Positions 16,727-25,728 of a DNA stretch of 38,864 nt are shown here, one piece after another. The notes beneath the pieces were generated by a model. The model was given only the letters and a program-made list of their open reading frames with translations, made no database searches and had not been told where the DNA came from. The position numbers were made by a program, and so were the translations under genes. Position 1 is the stretch's first letter, and the number at the start of each line of letters is the position of its first letter. The stretch lies in NCBI GenBank assembly GCA_902826485.1, contig CADEEZ010000018.1, positions 1-38,864 on the forward strand. Reading direction: 5' to 3'. This stretch comes from an uncultured Gammaproteobacteria bacterium. Lineage in GTDB: Bacteria > Pseudomonadota > Gammaproteobacteria > Berkiellales > Berkiellaceae.

Positions 16727-17650
16727 TTAATTAATATAAGTTAACCACTCAGGGTATTTTTCTGATTTACCCAAAGCTAAATCGAAATAATCTTTTTGCA
16801 GCATCGTGGTAATAGGGCCTCTTGTGCCTTCTCCAATTAACCGACCATCGAGTTGTCTTATGGGGGTTACTTCAGCTGCTGTGCCCGTAAAAAAGGCTTC
16901 TTCTGCAATATAAACTTCATCCCGCGTAATCGAGCGTTCCACCACTTTGAGGCCTCTGTCTTGAGCCAATTGCATAATTGTTGCTCGTGTGATGCCTTCT
17001 AAACAGGAGGTAAGTTGTGGGGTCATTAAGACGCCATCTCTGACCATAAAGAAATTTTCACCGCTGCCTTCTGCTACATACCCTTCTGGATCGAGCAACA
17101 AGGCTTCATCGCACCCTGTTTCAATCGCTTCTCTTAACGCAAGCGCCGAATTCATATAATTACCCGTTGCTTTTGCTTTACACATCGCAATATTGACATG
17201 GTGTCTTGTAAAAGAAGAAACGCGAACATTAATGCCTTTTTCTAAATTTTCTTTACCCAGATAAGCACCCCACTCCCAAGCAGCAATACCCACATGGACT
17301 TTGAGTTTATCTGCTCTTAATCCCATCCCTTCAGCACCATAAAAACAAATAGGACGGATATAGGCATGTTTTAAATCATTTTTTTTAATAATGTCTAGTT
17401 GAACCTGATTTAATTCGTCTTTAGTATAGGGTATGGCCATTTTTAAAATATGCGCCGAACGAAAAAGTCTATCGGTATGGGCATGTAAACGAAATATTGC
17501 CGTACCTGATTTTGCTTCATAAGCCCTTACGCCCTCAAAGACGCCCATGCCATAATGCAAGCTATAGGTTAATAGATGCGTTTTCGCATTTTCCCATGGC
17601 AACCATGCACCATCCATCCAAATATGACCTTTCTGAGTTGCCATTGTCAT
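16727..17650 (-). CDS. ilvE: Branched-chain amino acid aminotransferase
   Basis: 307 residues, fold-type IV PLP enzyme. YGMGVFEGVRAYE and CKATGNYMNSALA-type segments (the sequence reads CKAKATGNYMNSALALREA) with the Lys that binds PLP, plus GSGENFFMV and EGITRATIMQLA, are characteristic of IlvE. It transfers amino groups between glutamate and the keto acids of Leu, Ile and Val. The ATG at 17650 has AGGAAAG 5 nt upstream. It follows nfeD after 16 bp and precedes the zinc-finger gene in the operon. Confidence 0.94.
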   Translation of the reverse strand: MTMATQKGHIWMDGAWLPWENAKTHLLTYSLHYGMGVFEGVRAYEAKSGTAIFRLHAHTDRLFRSAHILKMAIPYTKDELNQVQLDIIKKNDLKHAYIRPICFYGAEGMGLRADKLKVHVGIAAWEWGAYLGKENLEKGINVRVSSFTRHHVNIAMCKAKATGNYMNSALALREAIETGCDEALLLDPEGYVAEGSGENFFMVRDGVLMTPQLTSCLEGITRATIMQLAQDRGLKVVERSITRDEVYIAEEAFFTGTAAEVTPIRQLDGRLIGEGTRGPITTMLQKDYFDLALGKSEKYPEWLTYIN

Positions 17651-17666
17651 GGAATCTTTCCTTTTT

Positions 17667-18107
17667 TTATTTACTGTCTTCTACTTTTTGGACTTTCAAA
17701 AGGGTTCCATCCACACCAATCACTTTTACTTTTGATCCCTGTGGCAGAGTTGGGCCTTCTACTCGCCAGCTCGAATCGTCTACTTTAACTTTGCCAAACC
17801 CATTCACAATCGCTTCTTCTAAATAGAATTCTCGACCTAAATACTGATTCGCACGTTGATTTAATGCCGTTTTGGGTTGTTTGGTGATAAATTTTGGTTT
17901 AAATTTTTGCCAAACAATTATCACGGCTATCGCCACTACCGAAAAAACCATAATTTGCACTTTTAGGCCAAGCGGATATATATAATCCAACCCGGCGACC
18001 AAAAGAGCCGATAACGCACACCACATTAAGAAAAAATTAGCGCCAACCGTGACTTCGATTATGCCTAAAACGACGGCTGCGATAAGCCAATAATGATAAT
18101 CATGCAT
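17667..18107 (-). CDS. NfeD-like membrane protein
   Basis: 146 residues. Three hydrophobic segments fill residues 8-65, and the C-terminal part (about 85-143) is the OB-fold typical of Nfe[21 protein letters not shown] then [20 protein letters not shown]. This is the short NfeD type without the protease domain, which partners a stomatin/SPFH protein. The gene overlaps the stomatin-like gene by 8 bp, the usual pairing. The pair is thought to organise membrane microdomains or protein quality control. Confidence 0.88.
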   Translation of the reverse strand: MHDYHYWLIAAVVLGIIEVTVGANFFLMWCALSALLVAGLDYIYPLGLKVQIMVFSVVAIAVIIVWQKFKPKFITKQPKTALNQRANQYLGREFYLEEAIVNGFGKVKVDDSSWRVEGPTLPQGSKVKVIGVDGTLLKVQKVEDSK

Positions 18108-19008
18108 CTTTTTTGAAACTCTCTTTGGCTAATTCTGAAATACCCGCCAGTGATCCAATCACACTAGAGGCTTCTAATGGCATTAAGATAACCTTTTGGT
18201 TATCACTAGAAGCAATCTTTCCAAGCGCTTCAATATATTTTTGCGCCACAAAATAATTCACCGCTTGAATACTGCCTTCTTTAATCGCAATCGACACCAC
18301 ACGCGTTGCGGTGGCTTGCGCATCTGCTGTACGTTCTAAGGCTTCTGCTTCTAAAAAGACTCTGTCTCTGTTGGCTTGTGCTTCTAAGACCACTGCTGTT
18401 TTTTCGCCTTCGGCTTTTAAGATAGCTGCTTGGCGATACCCTTCAGCTTCTAATACCCGTGCACGCTTTTCGCGTTCAGCTTTCATTTGCTCTGCCATGG
18501 AATTAACCAAATCTTTAGGCGGAGAAATATCTTTAATTTCAATACGAGTGACTTTAATGCCCCAAGGCGTAGTGGCTTCGTCTATGACATTTAACAATTG
18601 GCTATTAATCCTGTCACGTTGAGATAACGCTTCATCTAAATCCAATGATCCCATCACAGTACGAATATTGGTCATGATCAAATTACGAATAGCGAGTTCG
18701 AGATTTCTGACTTCATAGGCAGCACGCGCCGCATCAACGACTTGATAAAAGCAAATGCCATCTACTCGAACCATGGCATTATCTCTAGAAATAATTTCTT
18801 GAGAAGGAATGTCTAAAACCTGTTCCATCATGCTGAGCTTTACGCCTACCCTGTCTATAAAAGGAATAATAAGCGTTAAGCCAGGTCGCAAGGTTTGTAT
18901 ATATCGCCCAAATCTTTCTACTGTCCACTCATAACCCTGTGGAACTTGTTTCACGCCTGCAAAAATAACCACTACCGCAAAAAGCCCAATCAGCATAAAT
19001 AAATACAT
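18100..19008 (-). CDS. qmcA: Stomatin/prohibitin (SPFH/band 7) membrane protein, QmcA-like
   Basis: 302 residues from ATG 19008; a TTG six codons earlier is an alternative. One N-terminal membrane segment is followed by the band 7 domain ([20 protein letters not shown], then [15 protein letters not shown]) and a long Ala/Glu/Arg-rich coiled coil ([20 protein letters not shown]) that drives oligomer assembly. It anchors in the inner membrane and forms large ring assemblies with NfeD. It is the first gene of a probable 12-gene operon that continues through the LPS genes; the promoter called at 19068-19096 reads into it. Confidence 0.9.
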   Translation of the reverse strand: MYLFMLIGLFAVVVIFAGVKQVPQGYEWTVERFGRYIQTLRPGLTLIIPFIDRVGVKLSMMEQVLDIPSQEIISRDNAMVRVDGICFYQVVDAARAAYEVRNLELAIRNLIMTNIRTVMGSLDLDEALSQRDRINSQLLNVIDEATTPWGIKVTRIEIKDISPPKDLVNSMAEQMKAEREKRARVLEAEGYRQAAILKAEGEKTAVVLEAQANRDRVFLEAEALERTADAQATATRVVSIAIKEGSIQAVNYFVAQKYIEALGKIASSDNQKVILMPLEASSVIGSLAGISELAKESFKKDA

Positions 19009-19067
19009 ATTGAAAACATTCCTCAAGATTGATTTTGTGTAATAACTAACTAAAAAAACTATACTTT

Positions 19068-19096
19068 ATTATGATCAATAGCTAGAGTACTTTCAA
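19068..19096 (-). promoter_or_regulatory. Predicted sigma70 promoter for the qmcA-nfeD-ilvE-LPS operon
   Basis: On the reverse strand: -35 TTGAAA (19096-19091), a 17-bp spacer, and -10 CATAAT (19073-19068), about 60 bp before the qmcA ATG. A forward TATACT box at 19060-19065 with TTGTGT at 19035-19040 (19-bp spacer) could serve pilU, so divergent promoters may overlap here. Confidence 0.45.
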
Positions 19097-19145
19097 CTAA
19101 TGTTAATTGACTACCCTTTTATCAATGACCATCAAGGAAGTTGCC

Positions 19146-20276
19146 ATGGAACTCCATGAGATACTTCATAAAATGGCCGCTATCAAAGGCTCTGACTTGT
19201 ATTTGAGCACAGGGTCGAAACCTATGGTCCGGGTTAATAATAAGTTAATTCCCATCTCTGAGGAAAGCCTAAAAGTAGGTGAAGTCAAAAAACTTGCCTA
19301 TTCACAGCTCGATCCTGAGCAAATTTCAGTGTTTGAAAACAAACTTGAATATAATTTAGCCATTCCCATTTCTGGCTTAGGTAGATTTCGAGTCAATATG
19401 TTTGTTCAACGTGGCGAAGTCGCGATGGTTATCCGCAATATATTAACATATATACCTAACTTTAAAGAGCTTTCTTTACCAAGTATATTAGAGTCAGTTG
19501 CCATGGAAAAAAGAGGGCTGGTTTTAATTGTGGGGTCGACTGGATCGGGAAAATCCACAACCCTTGCCTCCATTATCGATTACAGAAATAAGAACAGCTC
19601 TGGTCATATCATGACCATTGAAGACCCTATTGAATATATTCATCACCATCAAGGCTGTGTCGTTAATCAGCGCGAAGTGGGTATCGATACCCTGACCTAT
19701 GAAGATGCTCTCAAAAATGCTTTAAGACAAACGCCTGATGTAATATTGATAGGGGAAATTCGATCTCAAGAAACCATGGAGCAAGCCATTGCTTTTGCAG
19801 AAACAGGGCATTTATGTATTTCTACTTTGCATGCCAATAATGCGAATCAAGCGCTAGATAGAATCATCAATTTTTTCCCTGCAGACAGACGCCATCAATT
19901 ATTACTCGATTTATCTTTTAATTTAAAAATGTTTTTTTCACAACGATTGATTCCCTCTTTAGATGGCAAAAGAATCCCCGCTTGCGAAATATTATTAGGT
20001 TCCCCTTTGGTTTTAGATTTAATCTATCGAGATGAAATTCATTTAATTAAAGAAACAATGGAAAAATCAACTGAAGTTGGCATGCTTACGTTTGATCTGA
20101 GTTTAGAAAAACTCTATCGCGAACACAAAATCAGCCTAGAAGAAGCACTTGTGAATGCCGACTCTAGAAACAATTTAAGATTAAGATTAAACCTTGCAAA
20201 CCAAGAAAATGCCGGCCCTAAGAATCCGGGTGACTCTACCGCATCGGATCCCAATGGTCTTCATTTAGTCGATTAG
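19146..20276 (+). CDS. pilU: Type IV pilus retraction ATPase, PilU type
   Basis: 376 residues from ATG 19146, with AAGGAAG 5 nt upstream. A PilT/VirB11-type ATPase: Walker A GSTGSGKST, Asp box TIEDPIEYIHHHQG, Walker B region DVILIGEIRSQETM, and His box GHLCISTLHANN. The segment AIAFAETGHLCISTLHANNA followed by QALDRIINFFPADRR is characteristic of PilU rather than PilT, as is the longer, polar C-terminal tail. PilU helps PilT retract type IV pili. No other pil gene is in the window, so the usual pilT neighbour is missing here. Confidence 0.88.
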   Translation: MELHEILHKMAAIKGSDLYLSTGSKPMVRVNNKLIPISEESLKVGEVKKLAYSQLDPEQISVFENKLEYNLAIPISGLGRFRVNMFVQRGEVAMVIRNILTYIPNFKELSLPSILESVAMEKRGLVLIVGSTGSGKSTTLASIIDYRNKNSSGHIMTIEDPIEYIHHHQGCVVNQREVGIDTLTYEDALKNALRQTPDVILIGEIRSQETMEQAIAFAETGHLCISTLHANNANQALDRIINFFPADRRHQLLLDLSFNLKMFFSQRLIPSLDGKRIPACEILLGSPLVLDLIYRDEIHLIKETMEKSTEVGMLTFDLSLEKLYREHKISLEEALVNADSRNNLRLRLNLANQENAGPKNPGDSTASDPNGLHLVD

Positions 20277-20356
20277 CTATTCCTCCCTCTTCCCGCATGC
20301 CATACTTATAGGCATAATCCTAGAGTATGGACTTCAAATTGATGAGGATAGTTGGT

Positions 20357-21568
20357 ATGACAAAAGGTTTAATGCGAAATTTGAAATTGTTGGCGGTCGT
20401 ATTTTTCGTCGTCGCCATTGCCCCATTTATTATCATGAAATTAGGCTTTTGGGATGAAACTTTCGCCAAATCGAGTTCACCCAAATATACAGAAGCCTAC
20501 CCGCCTATCGCAAATCCACAAGTGGTTTCTTATGCAACGGCGGTAGAAAGAGCCGCGCCTGCGGTGGTGAGTATTCATCCAACTAAAATTATTTCCCAAG
20601 ACATGAACCCCATTTTGCGTGATCCCTTTTTCAGGCAATTTTTTGGTGACATGGGCATACAAAATATGCCTCAAGAAATTCAACCCAGTCTGGGATCGGG
20701 TGTCATCATCAGCAAAGAAGGGTACATTTTAACGAATAATCACGTGGTCACTGGTGCAGATGACATTAAAGTTAAGCTCGTAGATGGCCGCTCTGCTCAG
20801 GCTAAAGTAATCGGAACCGATCCTGAATCTGATGTGGCTATTTTAAAGATCGAGTTAGCTGATCTCCCCGTCATTGCAATGGGCAACTCCGATAATTTAA
20901 AAATTGGGGATGTGGTCTTAGCCATTGGCAACCCATTCGGCGTAGGCCAAACTGTCACACAAGGCATTGTGAGTGCAACCCAAAGAACCAGTGTGGGCAT
21001 TAATACCTTCGAAAATTTTATCCAAACAGACGCGGCCATCAATCCTGGCAATTCAGGTGGGGCATTAATCGATGCTTATGGCAATTTAATTGGCATCAAT
21101 AATGCGATTATTACGCGTTCTGGTGGTTACCAAGGTATTGGTTTTGCTATTCCTGTTAGCCTTGCCAAAGATGTCATGTCGCAATTAATTGAAAGCGGTG
21201 CGGTGACACGGGGTTGGTTAGGTATTACGGTGATGCCACTCACGGATGAATCTCGCAAATCTTTAAATTATCCTAAAGGAGACGGAACGGTTATCGGTGC
21301 GGTCGTCAGAAGTGGCCCTGCTGCCAAAGCGGGCTTACAACCAGGCGATATTATTCTTTCATTGGATAATCAAAAAACATACGATGCGAACAGTGTGTTA
21401 AGTATTGCTTCTAAATTGCTGCCTGAAAAACCTTATCCTATTACTGTTGTTCGTAATGGCCAAACATTGGATGTCAGAATCGTAGCTGGCAAACGACCTG
21501 GTCCGGTGCTTCGCGCAGAAAATAATCCAAAGTCTTTGGCAAAACCCACGCCAAAACCAATGGATTAG
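20357..21568 (+). CDS. DegS/DegQ-type periplasmic serine protease with one PDZ domain
   Basis: 403 residues from ATG 20357 (GAGGA 8 nt upstream); a start at 20327 is possible but lacks such a site. An N-terminal hydrophobic segment without an obvious cleavage site suggests an inner-membrane anchor. The trypsin-like domain has its triad in LTNNHVVTGAD (His), DPESDVAILKI (Asp) and NPGNSGGALID (Ser). A single PDZ domain follows (GWLGITVMPL, then GPAAKAGLQPGDIILSLDN), and the last 25 residues are Pro/Lys-rich. One PDZ plus an anchor fits DegS/AlgW, the protease that starts sigma-E signalling; DegQ/DegP normally have two PDZ domains. Confidence 0.85.
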   Translation: MTKGLMRNLKLLAVVFFVVAIAPFIIMKLGFWDETFAKSSSPKYTEAYPPIANPQVVSYATAVERAAPAVVSIHPTKIISQDMNPILRDPFFRQFFGDMGIQNMPQEIQPSLGSGVIISKEGYILTNNHVVTGADDIKVKLVDGRSAQAKVIGTDPESDVAILKIELADLPVIAMGNSDNLKIGDVVLAIGNPFGVGQTVTQGIVSATQRTSVGINTFENFIQTDAAINPGNSGGALIDAYGNLIGINNAIITRSGGYQGIGFAIPVSLAKDVMSQLIESGAVTRGWLGITVMPLTDESRKSLNYPKGDGTVIGAVVRSGPAAKAGLQPGDIILSLDNQKTYDANSVLSIASKLLPEKPYPITVVRNGQTLDVRIVAGKRPGPVLRAENNPKSLAKPTPKPMD

Positions 21569-21590
21569 TGTAAATTAATCATTGCCTTCT

Positions 21591-21632
21591 TCATGCTCAG
21601 GATGATCTATGTCTGAGCATGATTTTAATTTT
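21591..21632 (+). terminator. Rho-independent terminator after the DegS-like gene
   Basis: A perfect 10-bp stem (TCATGCTCAG, 21591-21600; CTGAGCATGA, 21613-21622) with a 12-nt loop is followed by TTTTAATTTT. It starts 23 bp after the stop codon. Confidence 0.75.
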
Positions 21633-21661
21633 AATAACAAAAAACAAAGGAGCCTACTCAT

Positions 21662-22291
21662 ATGGATTCGAATACAAAACCTACCCCTTCGCAACTGCCT
21701 ACTGCTCTTCATGGCGCACATCATAAAAAATCGACTAAGAAAGATAATCAATCTGACGAGCGCTCCACGGAAGATAAAGATGAAAAAAAAACCCGTCGTC
21801 TTTCTTTAACACCGCATGACAAAGAATATTACAGAAAAAAATCCGAGCAAGAACTGAAAGAAAAAGAACAATTCCAAAAAAAATATGAACAAGTCAATTC
21901 ACACGCCTTAAAGTTAGAAGACCTTGTTAATAGCCAAAATTTTGAAATTCTGAACTTACAAAAACAGATAAAAAAACTAACCCAAGAAAATGCTGCGCTC
22001 AAGAAAGATGGTCAAGAGCTAATAGATATACTGAAAGCAGAAAACACTAAAGTAGATGTACCTTTATCAAAAACAAAAGCGCGTCCAGACACTAAAACTG
22101 ATAACCCTGAACCCACGCCTGTTTCGTATTATGATCAAATAACAAATGCTTTAGGGACGGCTTATGGGTATGTACCGAGTTTTTCAAGCCTAACTGCTAA
22201 GCTTCCTCCTCTACCAACGATGCCTAAATTATTTTCGACCATAGAGACGCATCATGAGGCAAAGCCCGAAGATAAAAAGCTGAGAAAATGA
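21662..22291 (+). CDS. Charged coiled-coil protein of unknown function
   Basis: 209 residues, with AGGAG 9 nt before the ATG. I do not recognise it. Residues 1-50 are polar and probably disordered, rich in Lys, Ser, Thr and Asp. Residues 55-128 form a strong heptad coiled coil (KEYYRKKSEQELKEKEQFQK; LNLQKQIKKLTQENAALKKD). The C-terminal third is Pro-rich (NPEPTPVSYY; KLPPLPTMPKLF). There is no signal peptide or membrane segment. It stands alone between the terminator at 21591 and the inverted repeat at 22317. The make-up resembles many secreted effectors of Legionella-like bacteria, but nothing proves that. Confidence 0.65.
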   Translation: MDSNTKPTPSQLPTALHGAHHKKSTKKDNQSDERSTEDKDEKKTRRLSLTPHDKEYYRKKSEQELKEKEQFQKKYEQVNSHALKLEDLVNSQNFEILNLQKQIKKLTQENAALKKDGQELIDILKAENTKVDVPLSKTKARPDTKTDNPEPTPVSYYDQITNALGTAYGYVPSFSSLTAKLPPLPTMPKLFSTIETHHEAKPEDKKLRK

Positions 22292-22316
22292 AGCTTTAAA
22301 AAAAGCCCTTAAATTC

Positions 22317-22420
22317 TGGCCGGCACGGAGGCCGGCCACTACAAGATTTTTGCTAATTCCACTTGGAATATCTTTTTATTAAAGGCAGTGATTAGTAGTG
22401 GCCGGCCTCTGTGCCGGCCA
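22317..22420. repeat. Inverted-repeat hairpin element, family 1 copy 2
   Basis: Left arm 22317-22344 and right arm about 22395-22420 carry the same TGGCCGGCAC-GAGGCCGGCCACTAC sequence as the element at 3506-3598, with one mismatch in the left arm (CACGGAG for CACAGAG). The spacer of about 50 bp is unrelated to that of copy 1. It again lies between convergent genes (coiled-coil gene and gcdH) and may act as a bidirectional terminator. Confidence 0.8.
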
Positions 22421-22467
22421 AAGTAAAAGATGCACCGCTCGTTTTATCATGAATAAAAAACCAACAA

Positions 22468-23628
22468 TTACTCAAACGCACTAATATCAGTTAAATGTTT
22501 ACCAACAATCAAATGATGCATATTGTCAGTGCCTTCGTAAGTAAACACCGATTCTAAATTATTCATGTGTCGAATCACATGGTATTCTAAACTAATGCCA
22601 TTGGCTCCCAATAAATTTCTGGCCATACGCGCTATTTTTAAAGCTTCTCGACACGCATTCATTTTGCCTAATGACACCATCACAAAATTTGCGTCGTTGC
22701 TTTGCATCAACTGCCCTAATCGCAAATTATAGACTTGGGCTTTAATGATTTCGTTAAACATATCGACTAAATCTTTTTGAATTAGCTGAAAGCTGGCCAG
22801 CGGTTTCCCAAATTGTTTGCGTTCAAGCACATAGCGTTTAGTGCGTTCAAAACAATCCATTGCCGCCCCCATGACACCCCACGCAATGCCGTATCGCGCT
22901 TTGGTTAAACATCCCAAAGCAGCGCTTAACCCTTTGTCTGTTTTGGGCAATAAATTTCCTTCGGGCACAAAGCAATTGTCAAAAACCAATTCGCCCGTAA
23001 TCGATGCGCGCAAAGACCCTTTGTGTTTTATTTCGTTTGTCTTAAATCCTTCAAAAGATTTTTCGAGAATAAAAGCCCTAATATTTTTATCGTCTATTTT
23101 TGCCCAAACTATGGCAATATCCGCTATCGTTGCGTTGGTTATCCACATTTTTGAGCCGTTGAGCAGCCAACCATCTTGCACTTTTTTGGCGGTGGTTTTC
23201 ATGCTGGCGGGATCAGACCCTGCATCAGGTTCAGTTAAACCAAAGCACCCAATGATTTCCCCTTTGGCCATTTTAGGTAACCATTGTTTTTGTTGTGCCT
23301 CATTACCATAAGCGTAAATAGGATACATGCATAAAGAATTTTGCACCGACACAAAACTTCTTAATCCACTGTCTCCTCGTTCAAGTTCTTGACATACCAG
23401 CCCATAAGCAATTTCAGAAGCAGCTTGTCCTCCCACATGATTTGGCAAGGTCATGCCAAATAAACCTAATTCAGCTAATTGGGGAATTAATTCTGTTGGG
23501 AAATAACCGGCTTCATAAGCAGACGTAATCGTAGACATCACCGATTCATCGACGAATCGCCTTGTGGCGTTTCGAATTAATTTTTCTTCAGCCGAGAATA
23601 ATTGATCTAATAGCAGGAAATCTTCCAT
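22468..23628 (-). CDS. gcdH: Acyl-CoA dehydrogenase, glutaryl-CoA dehydrogenase type
   Basis: 386 residues, start ATG 23628 with AAGGAA 6 nt upstream. A full acyl-CoA dehydrogenase: CFGLTEPDAGSDPASM and WITNATIADIAIVWAK bind FAD and substrate, and the catalytic Glu is in FTYEGTDNMHHLIVGKHLT near residue 365. The YEGT context, the ending LTDISAF and GLRSFVSVQNSLCMYPI (with the Arg that holds the glutaryl carboxylate) point to GcdH, which oxidises and decarboxylates glutaryl-CoA to crotonyl-CoA in Lys and Trp breakdown. It lies 16 bp downstream of rpe in the pagL-rpe-gcdH unit, a metabolic gene in odd company. Confidence 0.87.
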   Translation of the reverse strand: MEDFLLLDQLFSAEEKLIRNATRRFVDESVMSTITSAYEAGYFPTELIPQLAELGLFGMTLPNHVGGQAASEIAYGLVCQELERGDSGLRSFVSVQNSLCMYPIYAYGNEAQQKQWLPKMAKGEIIGCFGLTEPDAGSDPASMKTTAKKVQDGWLLNGSKMWITNATIADIAIVWAKIDDKNIRAFILEKSFEGFKTNEIKHKGSLRASITGELVFDNCFVPEGNLLPKTDKGLSAALGCLTKARYGIAWGVMGAAMDCFERTKRYVLERKQFGKPLASFQLIQKDLVDMFNEIIKAQVYNLRLGQLMQSNDANFVMVSLGKMNACREALKIARMARNLLGANGISLEYHVIRHMNNLESVFTYEGTDNMHHLIVGKHLTDISAFE

Positions 23629-23644
23629 GATTTTTTCCTTATGC

Positions 23645-24310
23645 TTATTTTAATTGCTGTTTCATTTTATCAATAGTTTCTTGATAATTGGGCGTATTAA
23701 ATATGGCAGAACCTGCCACAAAAGTATCTGCGCCGGCTTCATAGACTGCAGCGATATTATCGATATTAATGCCCCCATCTACTTCGAGTCGAATGGGCAA
23801 ATTCGCATTATCAATTATCTGACGCGCCGCTTTAATTTTCTTAAGCATTTCGACAATAAAACTTTGTCCACCAAAACCCGGATTCACAGACATAATCAAA
23901 ATCATATCTAATTTATCTAACGCATAATCTAAATGGGTTAAGGGCGTTGCGGGATTGAACACCAAGCCGGCTTTACAGCCAGACTGTTTAATTAATTGAA
24001 TGGTTCTATCGACATGATGCGTCGCTTCGGGATGAAAACTAATATAGGTTGCCCCTGCTTTTGCAAAAGCCGGAATTAAACTGTCTACCGGAGAAACCAT
24101 TAAATGCACATCAATAGGCGCTTTAATACCATGTTTTCTCAATGCTTCACAAACCATGGGGCCAACCGTTAAATTAGGCACATAGTGATTGTCCATCACA
24201 TCAAAGTGTACAACGTCAGCGCCTGCTTTTAACACCGCGTCTACTTCTTCCCCAAGTTTGGCGAAATTTGCTGATAATATCGAGGGTGCGATCCAAGGAG
24301 CCTGCTTCAT
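23645..24310 (-). CDS. rpe: Ribulose-phosphate 3-epimerase
   Basis: 221 residues from ATG 24310, which overlaps the pagL stop codon (ATGA); AGGA lies 8 nt upstream. A TIM-barrel enzyme interconverting ribulose 5-phosphate and xylulose 5-phosphate. Signatures: [33 protein letters not shown] (metal-binding His and Asp), [12 protein letters not shown] and RLEVDGGIN (second Asp). Length equals the family norm. It is coupled to pagL upstream and gcdH downstream. Confidence 0.95.
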   Translation of the reverse strand: MKQAPWIAPSILSANFAKLGEEVDAVLKAGADVVHFDVMDNHYVPNLTVGPMVCEALRKHGIKAPIDVHLMVSPVDSLIPAFAKAGATYISFHPEATHHVDRTIQLIKQSGCKAGLVFNPATPLTHLDYALDKLDMILIMSVNPGFGGQSFIVEMLKKIKAARQIIDNANLPIRLEVDGGINIDNIAAVYEAGADTFVAGSAIFNTPNYQETIDKMKQQLK

Positions 24311-24891
24311 AACCAATATCCTACACTTAATAACACCATATTTACCCCATTATTAGGGCGCTTAATCGAGGCATTTGAATAATGCGTGGCTCGAACGCCT
24401 ATATCATACTGTTGTTGTTCACCAAAACGTACCCCTAAACCGACCTTATCTTCAAATTGAAAATGCGTAGAAAGTTGACGACCTGAAATAGTTGTGTCCG
24501 ACAACCAAGAAGCTGCTATGCCTAACTCTAAATACCCAGCAATATTTTCTGTGTTACCAAACTTATATTGAAATCTGAACATCGGCCCTGTCGTAAAAGT
24601 GACAATATGGCTGGCTCCCCCTTTTCTGTCATCCACCTCACCATCCCAATAACCGAGACTGGTTTCCCAAAGCGGAATAACCCGCCAACGAGAAGGGGAA
24701 AAATCGTTGATGGCCCTAAAGCTCCAGACCCCGGCCACTCGATAAGGATGAATCCCACTTGCTGCCCAACCACTTGAGGCATTAAGGCCCCACTGTGCTT
24801 CTGATACAGGGATATATGACAATAAAAGCAACCCTGGAATTAAGCAAGTAACCCAAATATTTTTACTCTTCCTTTCTGGCCTATCGCCCAT
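24307..24891 (-). CDS. pagL: Lipid A 3-O-deacylase (PagL family) outer-membrane protein
   Basis: 194 residues. The signal sequence ends near VSEAQWG (about residue 33), and an eight-strand barrel pattern follows, ending in aromatic VGYWL. The PagL active-site segment is present as [17 protein letters not shown]: His 170 and Ser 172 match the catalytic pair of P. aeruginosa PagL (His126, Ser128) and Asn 173 matches Asn129. The third residue, Glu140 in that enzyme as I remember it, aligns with Asn 184 here. PagL removes the 3-position acyl chain of lipid A and lowers host TLR4 recognition. GGAGGG precedes the start. It is divergent from a tetR gene, which may regulate it. Confidence 0.85.
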   Translation of the reverse strand: MGDRPERKSKNIWVTCLIPGLLLLSYIPVSEAQWGLNASSGWAASGIHPYRVAGVWSFRAINDFSPSRWRVIPLWETSLGYWDGEVDDRKGGASHIVTFTTGPMFRFQYKFGNTENIAGYLELGIAASWLSDTTISGRQLSTHFQFEDKVGLGVRFGEQQQYDIGVRATHYSNASIKRPNNGVNMVLLSVGYWL

Positions 24892-25064
24892 CTTCGCCCT
24901 CCTTCCCTAGAAAACGTTAATCTCTATAATCAGTGTAATTGTTTTTTTTTACTTATATGACAAGCAAAACAACTTATGTTAATATTCCAGCCTTTCTCGA
25001 CTAACTGAGTAATCTTTTGTTCGAGCTTTTTCTAGGAAGTCAAAAATCAAAATAAGAGGTAGTT

Positions 25065-25634
25065 ATGCCAAGAATAAAACAAAACGATAAACGCGACCGT
25101 TTAGTCGAAGCCGCAGATAAGCTCATTTATGAAAAAACCTTTCATACCACCACGTTAGCTGATATTGCTAAGGAAGCAGACGTCCCACTAGGCAATGTGT
25201 ATTATTATTTCAAAACTAAAGATGCCATTATGGAAGCCGTTATTCAAAAACGTGCTCAAGAATGGCAGAATTTATTTAGTGCTTGGGAACAATTAACCAA
25301 TCCAAAAGAACGTTTGGTTGCCTTAATCAATCACACGGTTGGTCAAGCCGATATGATGGCGCAGTTTGGCTGCGTAGTCGGATCGCTGTGTCAAGAATTA
25401 GGCAAGCAAGGTGGAACCATTTCCGCTGGTGCAGCTAAATTGATGCATGACATTGTAAAGTGGGCTGAAAAGCAATTTAAAGCACTTGGCAAAGAAAATG
25501 AAAACTCAGGCCGTTTAGCTGAGTATCTCGTTTCTGGCATCCAAGGCATGACCTTATTGACCCTTACCTTTAAAGAACCAGGCTGTATGGATCGTCAACG
25601 CATTAACTTGGAAAACTGGTTAGCGTCCGTCTAA
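25065..25634 (+). CDS. TetR/AcrR family transcriptional regulator
   Basis: 189 residues. The N-terminal helix-turn-helix (about residues 8-55) has the TetR pattern: LVEAADKLIYEKTFHTTTLA, DIAKEADVPLGNVYYYFKTK. The C-terminal ligand domain includes GCVVGSLCQELGKQGG and YLVSGIQGMTLL. It is probably a ligand-responsive repressor. AGAGGT precedes the ATG. It is divergent from pagL with 173 bp between; CTTCCCTAGAAAA (24902-24914) and TTTTCTAGGAAG (25027-25038) are inverted near the two gene starts and could be operator-like, though far apart. A strong terminator follows. Confidence 0.9.
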   Translation: MPRIKQNDKRDRLVEAADKLIYEKTFHTTTLADIAKEADVPLGNVYYYFKTKDAIMEAVIQKRAQEWQNLFSAWEQLTNPKERLVALINHTVGQADMMAQFGCVVGSLCQELGKQGGTISAGAAKLMHDIVKWAEKQFKALGKENENSGRLAEYLVSGIQGMTLLTLTFKEPGCMDRQRINLENWLASV

Positions 25635-25649
25635 TTGGCTTATTTTTTT

Positions 25650-25699
25650 AAAAACTAGGTACTCACATACTTTCATTTGTGATGCCTAGTTTTTTTTTT
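25650..25699 (+). terminator. Rho-independent terminator after tetR
   Basis: Stem AAAACTAGG (25651-25659) pairs with CCTAGTTTT (25685-25693), an inner CACA/TGTG pairing extends it, and a run of T follows to 25699. It begins 17 bp after the tetR stop; with the A-tract upstream it could work in both directions. Confidence 0.75.
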
Positions 25700-25728
25700 G
25701 TAAATTACCCATTAAGGTATTATGAGTT

